Shown: piece after piece, positions 9,526 through 17,521 of the stretch
Layout of the letters: each line of letters starts with the position of its first letter
Position numbering within the stretch: the stretch's first letter is position 1
From: Nostoc parmelioides FACHB-3921
Lineage (GTDB): Bacteria > Cyanobacteriota > Cyanobacteriia > Cyanobacteriales > Nostocaceae
Assembly: GCF_014696625.1 (NCBI RefSeq)
Contig: NZ_JACJQL010000005.1
Span: 124,001 to 188,000 of the forward strand
Direction: 5' to 3'
DNA: 64,000 nt
Position numbers and translations under genes: made by a program
The notes under the pieces: model-generated
What the model was told of the DNA's origin: nothing
Databases searched by the model: none
The model's input: the letters and a program-made list of their open reading frames with translations, nothing else

Positions 9526-10845
9526 CTAATTTTTAGGAAATATTGCTAAATCAGTATCAGGATCAAAAAAGTGAATTTTATCTAGTGCTAGTGATAACCA
9601 GATTTGCTCACTCACATGGATGATTCGGTCTGATGGAACTCTTACTTGCAAAGGTTTAATGGCATGAGCAAAGCGAGATTCAGCCTCAGTTAGTACCACG
9701 TTAATAAAAGAATCATTACCTAAGTTTTCTACTAAATCTACTTGTACTGGTAAATTCTTGGTAGCGGGTACACTCACAGTTAAATGTTCTGGACGAATAC
9801 CTAAAATGAGAGTTTGCCCATCATATTTTTGCAACGCACTTGCCCATATCTCTGGAAGGGTGAGACGGAACTGGGAATGGGTAATTAACAATGGTGCGTG
9901 GAACTCTACGGGAATAAAATTCATGGGCGGCGTACCAATGAATTCAGCTACAAAGCGATTGGCCGGATGATTGTAGAGTTCTAGGGGGGAAGCTACTTGT
10001 TGAATTTGCCCTTGATTCATGATGGCGATACGATCGCCCATTGTCATGGCTTCTGTTTGGTCGTGGGTGACGTAAATCGTTGTTGTGCCTAGTTGGCGTT
10101 GCAATTTAACGATTTGAGCGCGGGTTTCTGCCCTTAACTTGGCATCTAGGTTAGAAAGCGGCTCATCCATTAAGAATACTTGAGGATTGCGGGCGATCGC
10201 CCTTCCTAATGCCACCCGTTGTCTTTGTCCCCCAGATAATTGCTTGGGTAAACGATGCAGCAAGGTTTCAATTTGTAACAATTGCGCCACAGACCGTACT
10301 TGCTCGTCCACCTCTCGTTCTTGATCAGAAATGTAACGCAGTCCTTTGGGGAGCTTTCTTGTTGCACCTACTAGTAGATTTTCTGCCCAAGTGGGGAATT
10401 GGGACTGGGAACTGGGGTGAGAATTGTCTCTGCGTTGTTCAGAACTAGAACGGCGACGCAAACCGAAGGCGATGTTGTCATATACCGTCATGTGGGGATA
10501 GAGGGCGTAATTTTGAAACACCATTGCAATATCCCGTTCCTTGGGTGGTAAATCATTCACCAAGCGATCGCCTACCCAAATATTGCCCCCAGTCATCACT
10601 TCTAACCCCGCAATTAACCGCAGCAGGGTACTTTTACCGCAACCAGAAGGCCCCACCAACACCATAAATTCCCCGTCAGGAATAGTCAGGTTAATCCGTC
10701 GCAAAACATTGACGGTTCCTGCTGCTTCTGCGTCAGTTTTCTTCGCGGATGGAGTTTGTGAACTCACATTTTCCCCTCTGCGGGGAGGGAAACTTTTGTA
10801 AACGTTTTCTAAAACAACTTGCGCCACAGTATTGTCACTAGTCAT
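9526..10845 (-). CDS. Sugar-type ABC transporter ATP-binding protein (MalK/UgpC-like)
   Basis: Nucleotide-binding subunit of an importer for sugars or glycerol phosphates. Of 439 residues, Walker A GPSGCGKST, Q-loop MVFQNYALYPHMTVYDNI, signature [15 protein letters not shown], Walker B VFLMDEPLSNLDAK and the switch His (THDQTEAM) are all present, followed by a C-terminal TOBE/MalK regulatory region. Two insertions are unusual: Ser/Pro-rich residues about 18-45 and a block between Q-loop and signature (about 133-190). No permease or binding protein is nearby, so it may serve several importers. The ATG at 10845 lies inside a heptamer array; the GTG at 10827 (giving MAQVVLENVY) is a plausible alternative start. 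Confidence 0.9.
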   Translation of the reverse strand: MTSDNTVAQVVLENVYKSFPPRRGENVSSQTPSAKKTDAEAAGTVNVLRRINLTIPDGEFMVLVGPSGCGKSTLLRLIAGLEVMTGGNIWVGDRLVNDLPPKERDIAMVFQNYALYPHMTVYDNIAFGLRRRSSSEQRRDNSHPSSQSQFPTWAENLLVGATRKLPKGLRYISDQEREVDEQVRSVAQLLQIETLLHRLPKQLSGGQRQRVALGRAIARNPQVFLMDEPLSNLDAKLRAETRAQIVKLQRQLGTTTIYVTHDQTEAMTMGDRIAIMNQGQIQQVASPLELYNHPANRFVAEFIGTPPMNFIPVEFHAPLLITHSQFRLTLPEIWASALQKYDGQTLILGIRPEHLTVSVPATKNLPVQVDLVENLGNDSFINVVLTEAESRFAHAIKPLQVRVPSDRIIHVSEQIWLSLALDKIHFFDPDTDLAIFPKN

Positions 10846-10872
10846 TGGTCATTAGTCATTGGTCATTAGTCA
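10841..10872. repeat. Heptamer array (GTCATTG/GTCATTA) overlapping a start codon
   Basis: About four and a half copies alternating GTCATTG and GTCATTA. On the minus strand each unit reads AATGACY, so each supplies an ATG; the first is used as the annotated start of the ABC ATPase. Confidence 0.85.
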
Positions 10873-11033
10873 AGAAAGCTCTGAACTTGGAACTATTGAC
10901 TATGGACTAATCACTAAATGGACATTTTAGCGTCCATGATACACATTCTCTATCGCTACGAAAAATTAAAAAAAGTACTCCCACCACCCAAAGCACACTA
11001 ACCTTGATTTTAGGGCTGTCTGGAGGTGTTGTG

Positions 11034-12263
11034 ATGACTACCGATTTACTGACTAATCCTGCCCATGAAATTGTAGACGTAAAAAATACAGATTGTTGCA
11101 TTGTTGGGGGTGGCCCGGCTGGTGCTGTCTTAGCTTTAATTTTGGCGCGTCAAGGTGTTTCTGTCATATTGCTGGAAGCCCATAAAGACTTTGACCGAGA
11201 TTTTCGTGGGGATACCATTCACCCATCGGTAATGGAAATTATGGCGGAATTGGGATTGAGCGATCGCTTGCTACAATTACCCCATACCAAAATGCGGCAA
11301 ATTCGCGTAAAAACAACCGAAAATACCTTTACTTTGGCTGATTTTAGTCGCCTAAAAACTCATTATCCCTACATTACAATGTTGCCTCAGGTGAAATTTC
11401 TAGAGTTCATTACCCAAGAAGCGCAAAAATATCCCTGTTTTCAACTTGTGATGGGTGCAAATGTACAGGAATTAATCGAGGAAAACGGAGTAATTCAAGG
11501 TGTACGCTATCGAGGCGGCGGTGGTTGGCACGAAATTCGGTCAATATTGACAGTAGGTGCTGATGGTCGCCATTCGCGGTTACGGCAATTGGGTAATTTT
11601 GCCGCAACTGAAACCTCACCACCAATGGATATTCTTTGGTTCCGCCTACCACGTCAACCAGAAGATGGTGAGGGCGGAATGGGGCGTTTTGCCCCTGGTC
11701 ATATCATCGCTATGCTTGACCGTGGTAATGAATGGCAAATGGCTTATGTGATTCCCAAGGGAGGCTATCAGCAGTTAAGGTCTACAGGTTTAGAAGCACT
11801 AAAAAAATCTGTTGTGGAAGTTGTCCCAGAATTAGCAAATCGAATCCATAGTTTACACGACTGGTCACAGGTAGCTTTTCTCTGCGTCGAATCAAACCTG
11901 GTACAGCGCTGGTATCGTCCAGGGTTGCTATTGATTGGTGATGCAGCCCATATCATGTCACCAGTCGGCGGAGTGGGGATTAATTATGCCATTCAAGATG
12001 CGGTGGTAGCTGCTAACGTCCTGACGAAACCATTGCAAAATCACCATGTAGAACTTAGGGATTTAGCCAAAGTCCAACGTCGGCGAGAATTGCCTACAAG
12101 GATAATTCAAGCATTTCAAACCTTCATTCAAAAGCGAGTATTTGCTCCTGTACTAAGCGGAAATCTGACTTTTCAGCCGCCTGCACTGTTGCGCTTGCCA
12201 ATATTGCGCGACCTACCAGCCAGATTAATTGCCTTGGGCGTTTTTCCTGTTCATGTGAAATAA
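11034..12263 (+). CDS. FAD-dependent monooxygenase (UbiH/PHBH-like)
   Basis: A 409-residue group A flavoprotein hydroxylase. It has the N-terminal dinucleotide fold CCIVGGGPAGAVLALILARQ, the conserved middle motif TVGADGRHSRLR, and the FAD-ribityl motif LLIGDAAHIMSPVGGVGIN. Substrate unknown; aromatic or isoprenoid rings are typical for the family. I chose ATG 11034 because GGAGGTG lies just upstream; the longer TTG at 11004 would place that sequence inside the gene. Divergent from the ABC ATPase. Proximity to crtW suggests, but does not show, a pigment-related role. Confidence 0.88.
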   Translation: MTTDLLTNPAHEIVDVKNTDCCIVGGGPAGAVLALILARQGVSVILLEAHKDFDRDFRGDTIHPSVMEIMAELGLSDRLLQLPHTKMRQIRVKTTENTFTLADFSRLKTHYPYITMLPQVKFLEFITQEAQKYPCFQLVMGANVQELIEENGVIQGVRYRGGGGWHEIRSILTVGADGRHSRLRQLGNFAATETSPPMDILWFRLPRQPEDGEGGMGRFAPGHIIAMLDRGNEWQMAYVIPKGGYQQLRSTGLEALKKSVVEVVPELANRIHSLHDWSQVAFLCVESNLVQRWYRPGLLLIGDAAHIMSPVGGVGINYAIQDAVVAANVLTKPLQNHHVELRDLAKVQRRRELPTRIIQAFQTFIQKRVFAPVLSGNLTFQPPALLRLPILRDLPARLIALGVFPVHVK

Positions 12264-12770
12264 AAGTTGCCTTTGGGGAAAACAGTACAAGAAAACTACA
12301 CTATTGTCTCTGACATAGCAGAATTTCTTGATTGGGGTTGAAGCCCAAAATCTCCTAATTCTCCTGGCTGTATACTATAGTAGCAATTTAGGGATTCAGC
12401 AAATTTAAAAATCAAACATAATATTTTAATTTGATACAATTAATCCCATCTTAAAATTTCCAACAATATCATTATTGCTTTGGGTAATTTTTTTTGACTA
12501 AATACAGGAAGATATCCACAAATGAAATATTTATATTAAATAAAAATAAATAATTCCAATGTATACAATCAGTAGATTTAAAAATATTTGATGTAAAAAT
12601 TGCACTAATTATAAAAAATCAAAAAATCTTCTTTGCTGCTGATTCAATAGTCAAAATGTAAGACATTGCCATATATTTTTCTTTATTATATATCCCAATA
12701 ACTTACAATATTGAAGATAAATGATTTTAATTATAAAAATGGTTGCCAATTACAATGACGGAGTAAAAGC
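12264..12770. other. AT-rich gap upstream of crtW
   Basis: About 507 bp, strongly AT-rich, between the monooxygenase and crtW. I see no convincing gene, tRNA, riboswitch or repeat. It presumably holds the crtW promoter, but no clear -10/-35 pair could be chosen. Confidence 0.5.
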
Positions 12771-13535
12771 ATGATTCAATCTAGTTCTATATCTTTGCAA
12801 TTAACAAAGATAATTTCTGATGTAAAAGCTGAGAACATGACTAATAAAGGTATTATTATCGCTTTTTTTATTATAACTTTGTGGGGTAGCAGTTTAACAA
12901 TACTACTGTCATTGAATACTCCTAAAATACAGATCCCATTAATATTATTAGCTATAATTTGGCAGACATTCTTATATACAGGATTATTTATTACTGCTCA
13001 TGATGCTATGCACTGCCTTGTTGTTGCCAAAAATCCCCAAGTTAATCATTGGATAGGTAAGACATCTGTAGTACTTTATGCGCTATTTTCCTATAAAAAC
13101 TTAGTAGAAAAACATAGTTTGCATCACCAATATCCTGGAACTGAAGACGATCCAGATTTCGACCATAATCAAAACCAAAATGTTTTTAGTTGGTATTTCA
13201 AATTTATGATGTCTTACTGGGATTGGCGACAGATTGTTGGTTTGACATTGACTTTTCATCTTTCACATCATGTCTTGCATATATCCTACATAAATCTTAT
13301 TTTGTTCTGGGTTACACCCTCTATTTTGAGTTCCATACAATTATTTTATTTTGGGACATTTCTACCACATAAAAGACGGGAAGGCGGATATACAAATTTA
13401 CATTGCACACAAAGTACTCCACTTCCGGTTTTTTGGTCGTTTATAACTTGTTACCACTTTGGTTATCACAAAGAACATCATGAATATCCTCAGATCCCTT
13501 GGTGGAGATTACCAGATGTTTATAATAGTAATTAG
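12771..13535 (+). CDS. crtW: Beta-carotene ketolase CrtW
   Basis: Di-iron membrane oxygenase that adds 4-keto groups to beta-carotene, giving echinenone and canthaxanthin. The 254-residue protein shows the three histidine clusters of the fatty-acid-hydroxylase superfamily: HDAMH (77-81), HSLHH (115-119) and HKEHH (233-237), plus HLSHH (163-167) between them. Four or so membrane segments surround them. The family PGTEDDPDFD motif follows cluster two. Its products are the pigments HCP and OCP proteins bind. Monocistronic and convergent with the carotenoid oxygenase gene. Confidence 0.95.
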   Translation: MIQSSSISLQLTKIISDVKAENMTNKGIIIAFFIITLWGSSLTILLSLNTPKIQIPLILLAIIWQTFLYTGLFITAHDAMHCLVVAKNPQVNHWIGKTSVVLYALFSYKNLVEKHSLHHQYPGTEDDPDFDHNQNQNVFSWYFKFMMSYWDWRQIVGLTLTFHLSHHVLHISYINLILFWVTPSILSSIQLFYFGTFLPHKRREGGYTNLHCTQSTPLPVFWSFITCYHFGYHKEHHEYPQIPWWRLPDVYNSN

Positions 13536-13569
13536 GACTCCTATTCAATTTATAAATATCTAGAATTTC

Positions 13570-13602
13570 ATATCCCCGACTTTTTGCAAAAGTCGGGGAT
13601 AT
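13570..13602. terminator. Perfect 15-bp hairpin between convergent crtW and carotenoid oxygenase genes
   Basis: Arms ATATCCCCGACTTTT (13570-13584) and AAAAGTCGGGGATAT (13588-13602) with a 3-nt loop, 35 bp after the crtW stop. The stem itself carries T-rich inner ends; no long U-run follows on either strand, but position and strength suit a bidirectional terminator. Confidence 0.75.
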
Positions 13603-13634
13603 AGACGGTTTTATAGAGAACAACGGTAAGTATG

Positions 13635-13674
13635 TGTAGGGTGGGCAATGCCCTTTTTTATCTGGAAGTCCCTA
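13635..13674. repeat. Partial relative of the GTAGGGTG element
   Basis: GTAGGGTGGGCAATGCCC followed by TTTTTTATCTGGAAGTCCCTAA, which matches the outer flank of the elements at 5832 and 9411. It looks like a deletion derivative, 20 bp past the 3' end of the carotenoid oxygenase gene. Confidence 0.6.
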
Positions 13675-13695
13675 ACGTCAGATAAATACTCTGAA

Positions 13696-15993
13696 CTATC
13701 TGTTCGCGGGTGCAATTTTCTCGCTAGAAACCCACTCACAATGGAAGCCAAAGGGAACTCTTTGAGGAAGAATAACACGAGCGACAGGTTCAGCAGTGAT
13801 ATTCTGGGCATCTAAAACAATAAATTCCGATCGCTTGTTAACGGCATCATAAATATAGGTCAATACCCATCCATCATCTTCAGTTGTGCCACCAGGACGA
13901 GGTGCAAAGACACATTCACCACCAAAGCGTCCACGACCAAAATAAACAGATTGCGCTGTTCCGGTTTCTAAGTCATACTTCTTGACTCCATCAAATAGCG
14001 GGCGTTCCATATACATAGCCCCTATTCCGGAGTATACATAACGCATCTTGCGTCCAATTAAGTTATCGTTGATGCGGGGGAACTCACAAATTTCATCTTT
14101 GTCAAGTATTTCCTCCTTGACTTGACCTGTAGAAAGATTAAACCGCCAACGATACAATTTCGTCAATTCTGGGGCAATTTTTTCTGAAGAGGTGTCGGTG
14201 TTGACAAAATCGAGGGCGTTTTCTCTGTCAGGGATAAATAGTTGCGTCCAATCCATGCGATAGGCAACTAAAATTACCTCGTTACCTTCTTCATAGGCGT
14301 TGACTACATGGTAGACCATACAGCTCGGCACGGTAAACCAGCGTATTTCTCCCCCATGTCGAGGAATAATACCAAAACGACTCGGTTTATTACGTTCAAA
14401 CACGAGGGGGACTTTGCCCTGCATAACGCGCATCGGTTTGAGCGCTAGGGGCATATCGAGGAAAATAGTATGTTTTTCAGTAATAGCAAAGTCGTGCATA
14501 CTAATTGGGGAAGGAATGTCAATTGGTATGGTTTTGACAATTTTTCCTTCTGGTGAAACGATGCCATATTGAACGTAGGGCTTGGTTAGGGGCTGATAAC
14601 CAAAGAACATCATTTCCCCGGTTTTAGCATCGACTTTGGGGTGGGCGCAAAAGGGGAAGGTTAACTGCTCATTAAAGGTATAAGAACCGACGGTGTCTAA
14701 ATTGGGAAGGCTGATTTCATAAGGTTCGCCTCCTTCCCAAAGAGCGAGTAACCGTCCGTGATGCCAAACTAAAGCGGTATTGGCTACATTTTTCATCATA
14801 ATGCCGTGGGGTTCATCGAAGCGGGGTAGATTCAGCAATCCCGGCCAGATAGCTTGACCCTCTTTTTCTTCGATCTTCCATCCTTCAGTACGAACATAAC
14901 GATTACGATAGCTAGCCTTACCATTTGTAATGTGTACCCCGTGAATCATACCGTCTCCATCAAACCAATGATAAAGACCCAAAGGAGCGAAGCGGGGGTT
15001 CGGCCCAATCCGGAGAAACGTCCCTGACAACTCTTGTGGTAGTTTGCCAATCACTTCTAGGTTATCAGCCGTAATTTCTTTGCGGACTGGAGCATAGTTG
15101 AGAGTTAAAAAGCGATGGGCTAATTCTTCCTTGACTTGCGGATCAGACTGTGCAGATGTGAGTTTACTTAAAACTGCTTGGGGAACACGAGCATAAGCAA
15201 AGCCTTTTTTGAGATTTTTACGGGCAGTTTGTGGGGAATCTGGGGTGTCAGGAGTAACTTTAGCTAAGAAATCTGGATCGAGGAAAATGCTGCCTAGTCT
15301 TTCCTGGAGAACGGTTCGACGAGTATTTTTGTCAGCAAAAGCCGCTAACATTTCTTTTTCTCGTTCGTTTATTTCTGCGCCACTGGTGAATAAGCTTTCT
15401 AAAACTTCATCTAAAGCCTCAAATTTGTAAGGGCTAGGATTTTTGCCTAAATAAGCTTGCAACCAATCAAAACACTGCTGGGGTTGTATTGGCTTACTGT
15501 CAGATAATAAACTTTTAATCTCTGCATCTTCAGTTAATCTTTTTTGGGCTGCGACTTTGGATAAATATTCTTTTTCTCCAGGTTCGAGTTCCCCATCTAG
15601 CCAAGCCATCCCCAGCAGGATTTTTAATAGTTGTTTATTTTCTTGAGTTGATCGTTCTTGATAAGCTATTAAAGTTGTTTTCGGAATAGGTACGTCGAAA
15701 TGCTCATTTGTACTAGCATCAGGACGGATATTCTTCTCACTACTATACAAAATATTTGCAAGGTCTGGAGTTTTAACAACGATATATAAATCGGGATTAC
15801 CTTCAAATTTTTCTAATGCGCTTTTGAAATTTGCTTCTGAATAATTAATCGCAAACTTGCCGTCTTGATCAGTTTTCGTTTGGCCCAGCTTATCATTTTT
15901 GAGGATATCTTTATCAAAAGCTTCGACAACTAAATTAGCAATGCCTACTCCGCTTTCTTCCTCGTAAATTCTTCCAGTTACTTTAAAAAGCAT
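13696..15993 (-). CDS. Carotenoid cleavage oxygenase with N-terminal Ig-like and TerB-like module
   Basis: A 765-residue three-part protein. Residues about 1-105 resemble a carboxypeptidase-regulatory (transthyretin-like) beta-sandwich; about 115-225 are helical with a TerB-like signature (GMAWLDGELEPGEKEYLSKV, 128-147); about 290-765 are a retinal-pigment-epithelium-65/carotenoid oxygenase propeller. The four Fe(II)-binding histidines can be placed at His451 (CAHPK), His500 (SMHDF), His562 (VYHVVNAYE) and His751 (GFHCEW), so it should be active on carotenoids or apocarotenoids. Ordinary family members lack the first 280 residues. No signal peptide. Cleavage site and substrate cannot be predicted. 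Confidence 0.9.
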   Translation of the reverse strand: MLFKVTGRIYEEESGVGIANLVVEAFDKDILKNDKLGQTKTDQDGKFAINYSEANFKSALEKFEGNPDLYIVVKTPDLANILYSSEKNIRPDASTNEHFDVPIPKTTLIAYQERSTQENKQLLKILLGMAWLDGELEPGEKEYLSKVAAQKRLTEDAEIKSLLSDSKPIQPQQCFDWLQAYLGKNPSPYKFEALDEVLESLFTSGAEINEREKEMLAAFADKNTRRTVLQERLGSIFLDPDFLAKVTPDTPDSPQTARKNLKKGFAYARVPQAVLSKLTSAQSDPQVKEELAHRFLTLNYAPVRKEITADNLEVIGKLPQELSGTFLRIGPNPRFAPLGLYHWFDGDGMIHGVHITNGKASYRNRYVRTEGWKIEEKEGQAIWPGLLNLPRFDEPHGIMMKNVANTALVWHHGRLLALWEGGEPYEISLPNLDTVGSYTFNEQLTFPFCAHPKVDAKTGEMMFFGYQPLTKPYVQYGIVSPEGKIVKTIPIDIPSPISMHDFAITEKHTIFLDMPLALKPMRVMQGKVPLVFERNKPSRFGIIPRHGGEIRWFTVPSCMVYHVVNAYEEGNEVILVAYRMDWTQLFIPDRENALDFVNTDTSSEKIAPELTKLYRWRFNLSTGQVKEEILDKDEICEFPRINDNLIGRKMRYVYSGIGAMYMERPLFDGVKKYDLETGTAQSVYFGRGRFGGECVFAPRPGGTTEDDGWVLTYIYDAVNKRSEFIVLDAQNITAEPVARVILPQRVPFGFHCEWVSSEKIAPANR

Positions 15994-16184
15994 GGCAATT
16001 CCCCTGTTTTATTAGATTAAGTCGATTGATGTAAAGGTAGTCCATTTTCAGAGCAGTCACATTATCTTATTGTTGCTCGCAAATGACAATGAAAAATAAG
16101 ACATTTAAGAAAATATTTGTATGAATAATTGCAAAGATTAAAAGGCACTTGAGACAGTTACGGCATCTTTCGGGTAAATGAATT

Positions 16185-16319
16185 ATGTCTCGCGGAGAAG
16201 CCCAGACTCAGCCGAAAAAATGTGAAGAAATATTGCGCCAAGAGTATCTTTTTGTCCTCACACCCTTAGGGTGGGTTTTTAAAGCCAAAGTCATTGATAT
16301 TCCTGGCTTCTGGGTATGA
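16185..16319 (+). CDS. Possible small protein (44 residues)
   Basis: Open frame in an 818-bp gap, ATG to TGA, beginning MSRGEAQTQPKK and ending VIDIPGFWV. No clear ribosome-binding site is seen and I recognise no family. It might be a gene fragment or a random frame. A terminator-like hairpin follows about 170 bp downstream. Confidence 0.25.
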   Translation: MSRGEAQTQPKKCEEILRQEYLFVLTPLGWVFKAKVIDIPGFWV

Positions 16320-16367
16320 GAGTTACCATTCTTGCTAACTCCGATCCCAATCAAGTATTTTCTCTGC

Positions 16368-16512
16368 TATAAGATGGTACAATTATACTACTCATGCAGA
16401 AATCAATGCTCTTTTAGTCAGGCGGGAGTGGTAAACAGCATCTAAAAAATGCTGTTCAAAACTGTCGCTTGGCTTTTATGCTAAAACTGACTCTTATTAG
16501 AGAGTTTTTTTT
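16368..16512 (+). ncRNA. Candidate small RNA ending at an intrinsic terminator
   Basis: In the gap before ssb an intrinsic terminator is visible: ACTCT (16490-16494) / AGAGT (16501-16505) followed by a run of eight T. Upstream lies a perfect hairpin AACAGCAT / ATGCTGTT (16434-16441, 16449-16456). No gene ends here except the doubtful 44-residue frame. TATAAG (16368) and TATACT (16384) are possible -10 boxes, so the 5' end is a guess. I do not recognise a known RNA family. Confidence 0.35.
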
Positions 16513-16595
16513 ATGAGAGATTACTAATTCTAGAAAAAGCCAACTAAGCTAATGCCTGCCTACATTGTATGACTACTAACAAGGGCTGTTGGTTC

Positions 16596-16660
16596 TTAAC
16601 GGTCAACTGTCAACAGTCAACGAACCTGAAGATAGATTATGCAACTTAAAAGCAGAATAG
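16596..16660 (+). repeat. Dispersed repeat, copy A (GCAACTTAAAAGCAGAATAG family)
   Basis: Begins with TTAACGGTCAACTGTCAACAG heptamer-type sequence in part and ends with the 20-bp core GCAACTTAAAAGCAGAATAG (16641-16660). The same layout recurs at 20032-20106 (inverted) and 51250-51306. Confidence 0.85.
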
Positions 16661-16811
16661 CTTATTAAATATTAAGTATTGCTTGGCATTACATCCAAAA
16701 ATCTCTAATTTTTCACTGCTGGGAAGAAAGTGACTCAAGAGAAAATTTCACAATCAAAAACAGAAATCTTTCTTCCCTAATTTTTATGTCTCATACAGTC
16801 AGGAGGATTTA

Positions 16812-17354
16812 ATGAACAGCTGTGTTTTATTAGCGGAAATCATTCAAGAACCACAACTGCGTTATACATCTGATAATTTAGCGGTTACAGAAATGTTGGT
16901 GCAGTTTCCCAATTCCCAAAAACCAGATGACCCACCAGCTACGCTAAAAGTGGTTGGCTGGGGGAATTTAGCTACAGAAATCCAGCAAAACTATCATCAA
17001 GGCGATCGCGTCATCATTGCAGGACGTTTAGGGATGAATACCATCGAGCGTCCAGAAGGATTTAAGGAAAAACGGGCTGAATTAACAGTACAACAAATTC
17101 AATCAATTAGCGGTAACTTCACCCCATCACCAACAGTAGCCAGAACACCAGCCGCCACCGAAACCCCCTCTCGTCCACCATCCCCGGTGGTTACCCCCCA
17201 AAACGATACTCCTAGCTATGAATCACCACGTCCAGCACCAACTCCAGCCTCTAGTACAGTTAGTGTCGCACCTCAAGTAAATAACTACCAACCAGCGCCC
17301 AAAACTAACTACCCACCAGTAGAAGAACCAGACCCGGATGATATTCCGTTTTAG
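16812..17354 (+). CDS. ssb: Single-stranded DNA-binding protein
   Basis: A 180-residue SSB that coats single-stranded DNA in replication and repair. Residues 1-105 form an OB fold starting MNSCVLLAEIIQEPQLRYT; a Pro/Thr-rich flexible linker (about 108-172) follows; the tip ends DPDDIPF, the acidic hydrophobic-ended tail that recruits partner proteins. A strong ribosome-binding site AGGAGG lies 6-7 nt before the ATG. The chromosome of such organisms may hold more than one ssb; this cannot be judged here. Confidence 0.93.
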   Translation: MNSCVLLAEIIQEPQLRYTSDNLAVTEMLVQFPNSQKPDDPPATLKVVGWGNLATEIQQNYHQGDRVIIAGRLGMNTIERPEGFKEKRAELTVQQIQSISGNFTPSPTVARTPAATETPSRPPSPVVTPQNDTPSYESPRPAPTPASSTVSVAPQVNNYQPAPKTNYPPVEEPDPDDIPF

Positions 17355-17400
17355 GTGATGGGTGTAGGGGTGTGAGGGGGTGAGGGTTTCAAAGATTTAT

Positions 17401-17435
17401 TTTGAATTTTGAATTTTGAATTTTGAATTTTGAAT
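17401..17435. repeat. Heptamer array (TTTGAAT x5)
   Basis: Five perfect TTTGAAT units between ssb and the ABC gene. Shorter runs of the same unit occur at the window start (about 6-20), near 5970 and, inverted, near 30790. Confidence 0.9.
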
Positions 17436-17521
17436 TGACTTATCCCCCATCCCCAGTCCCGAATTTCCCAAACTACTGCTAAAATCCAAATAATTTTTAC
17501 TCATATTATTAATAGGCTCCT

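Noticed and set aside
13611..13811. 66-residue minus-strand frame overlapping the carotenoid oxygenase 3' end
   Set aside because: Overlaps a repeat and the end of a well-supported gene in another frame.
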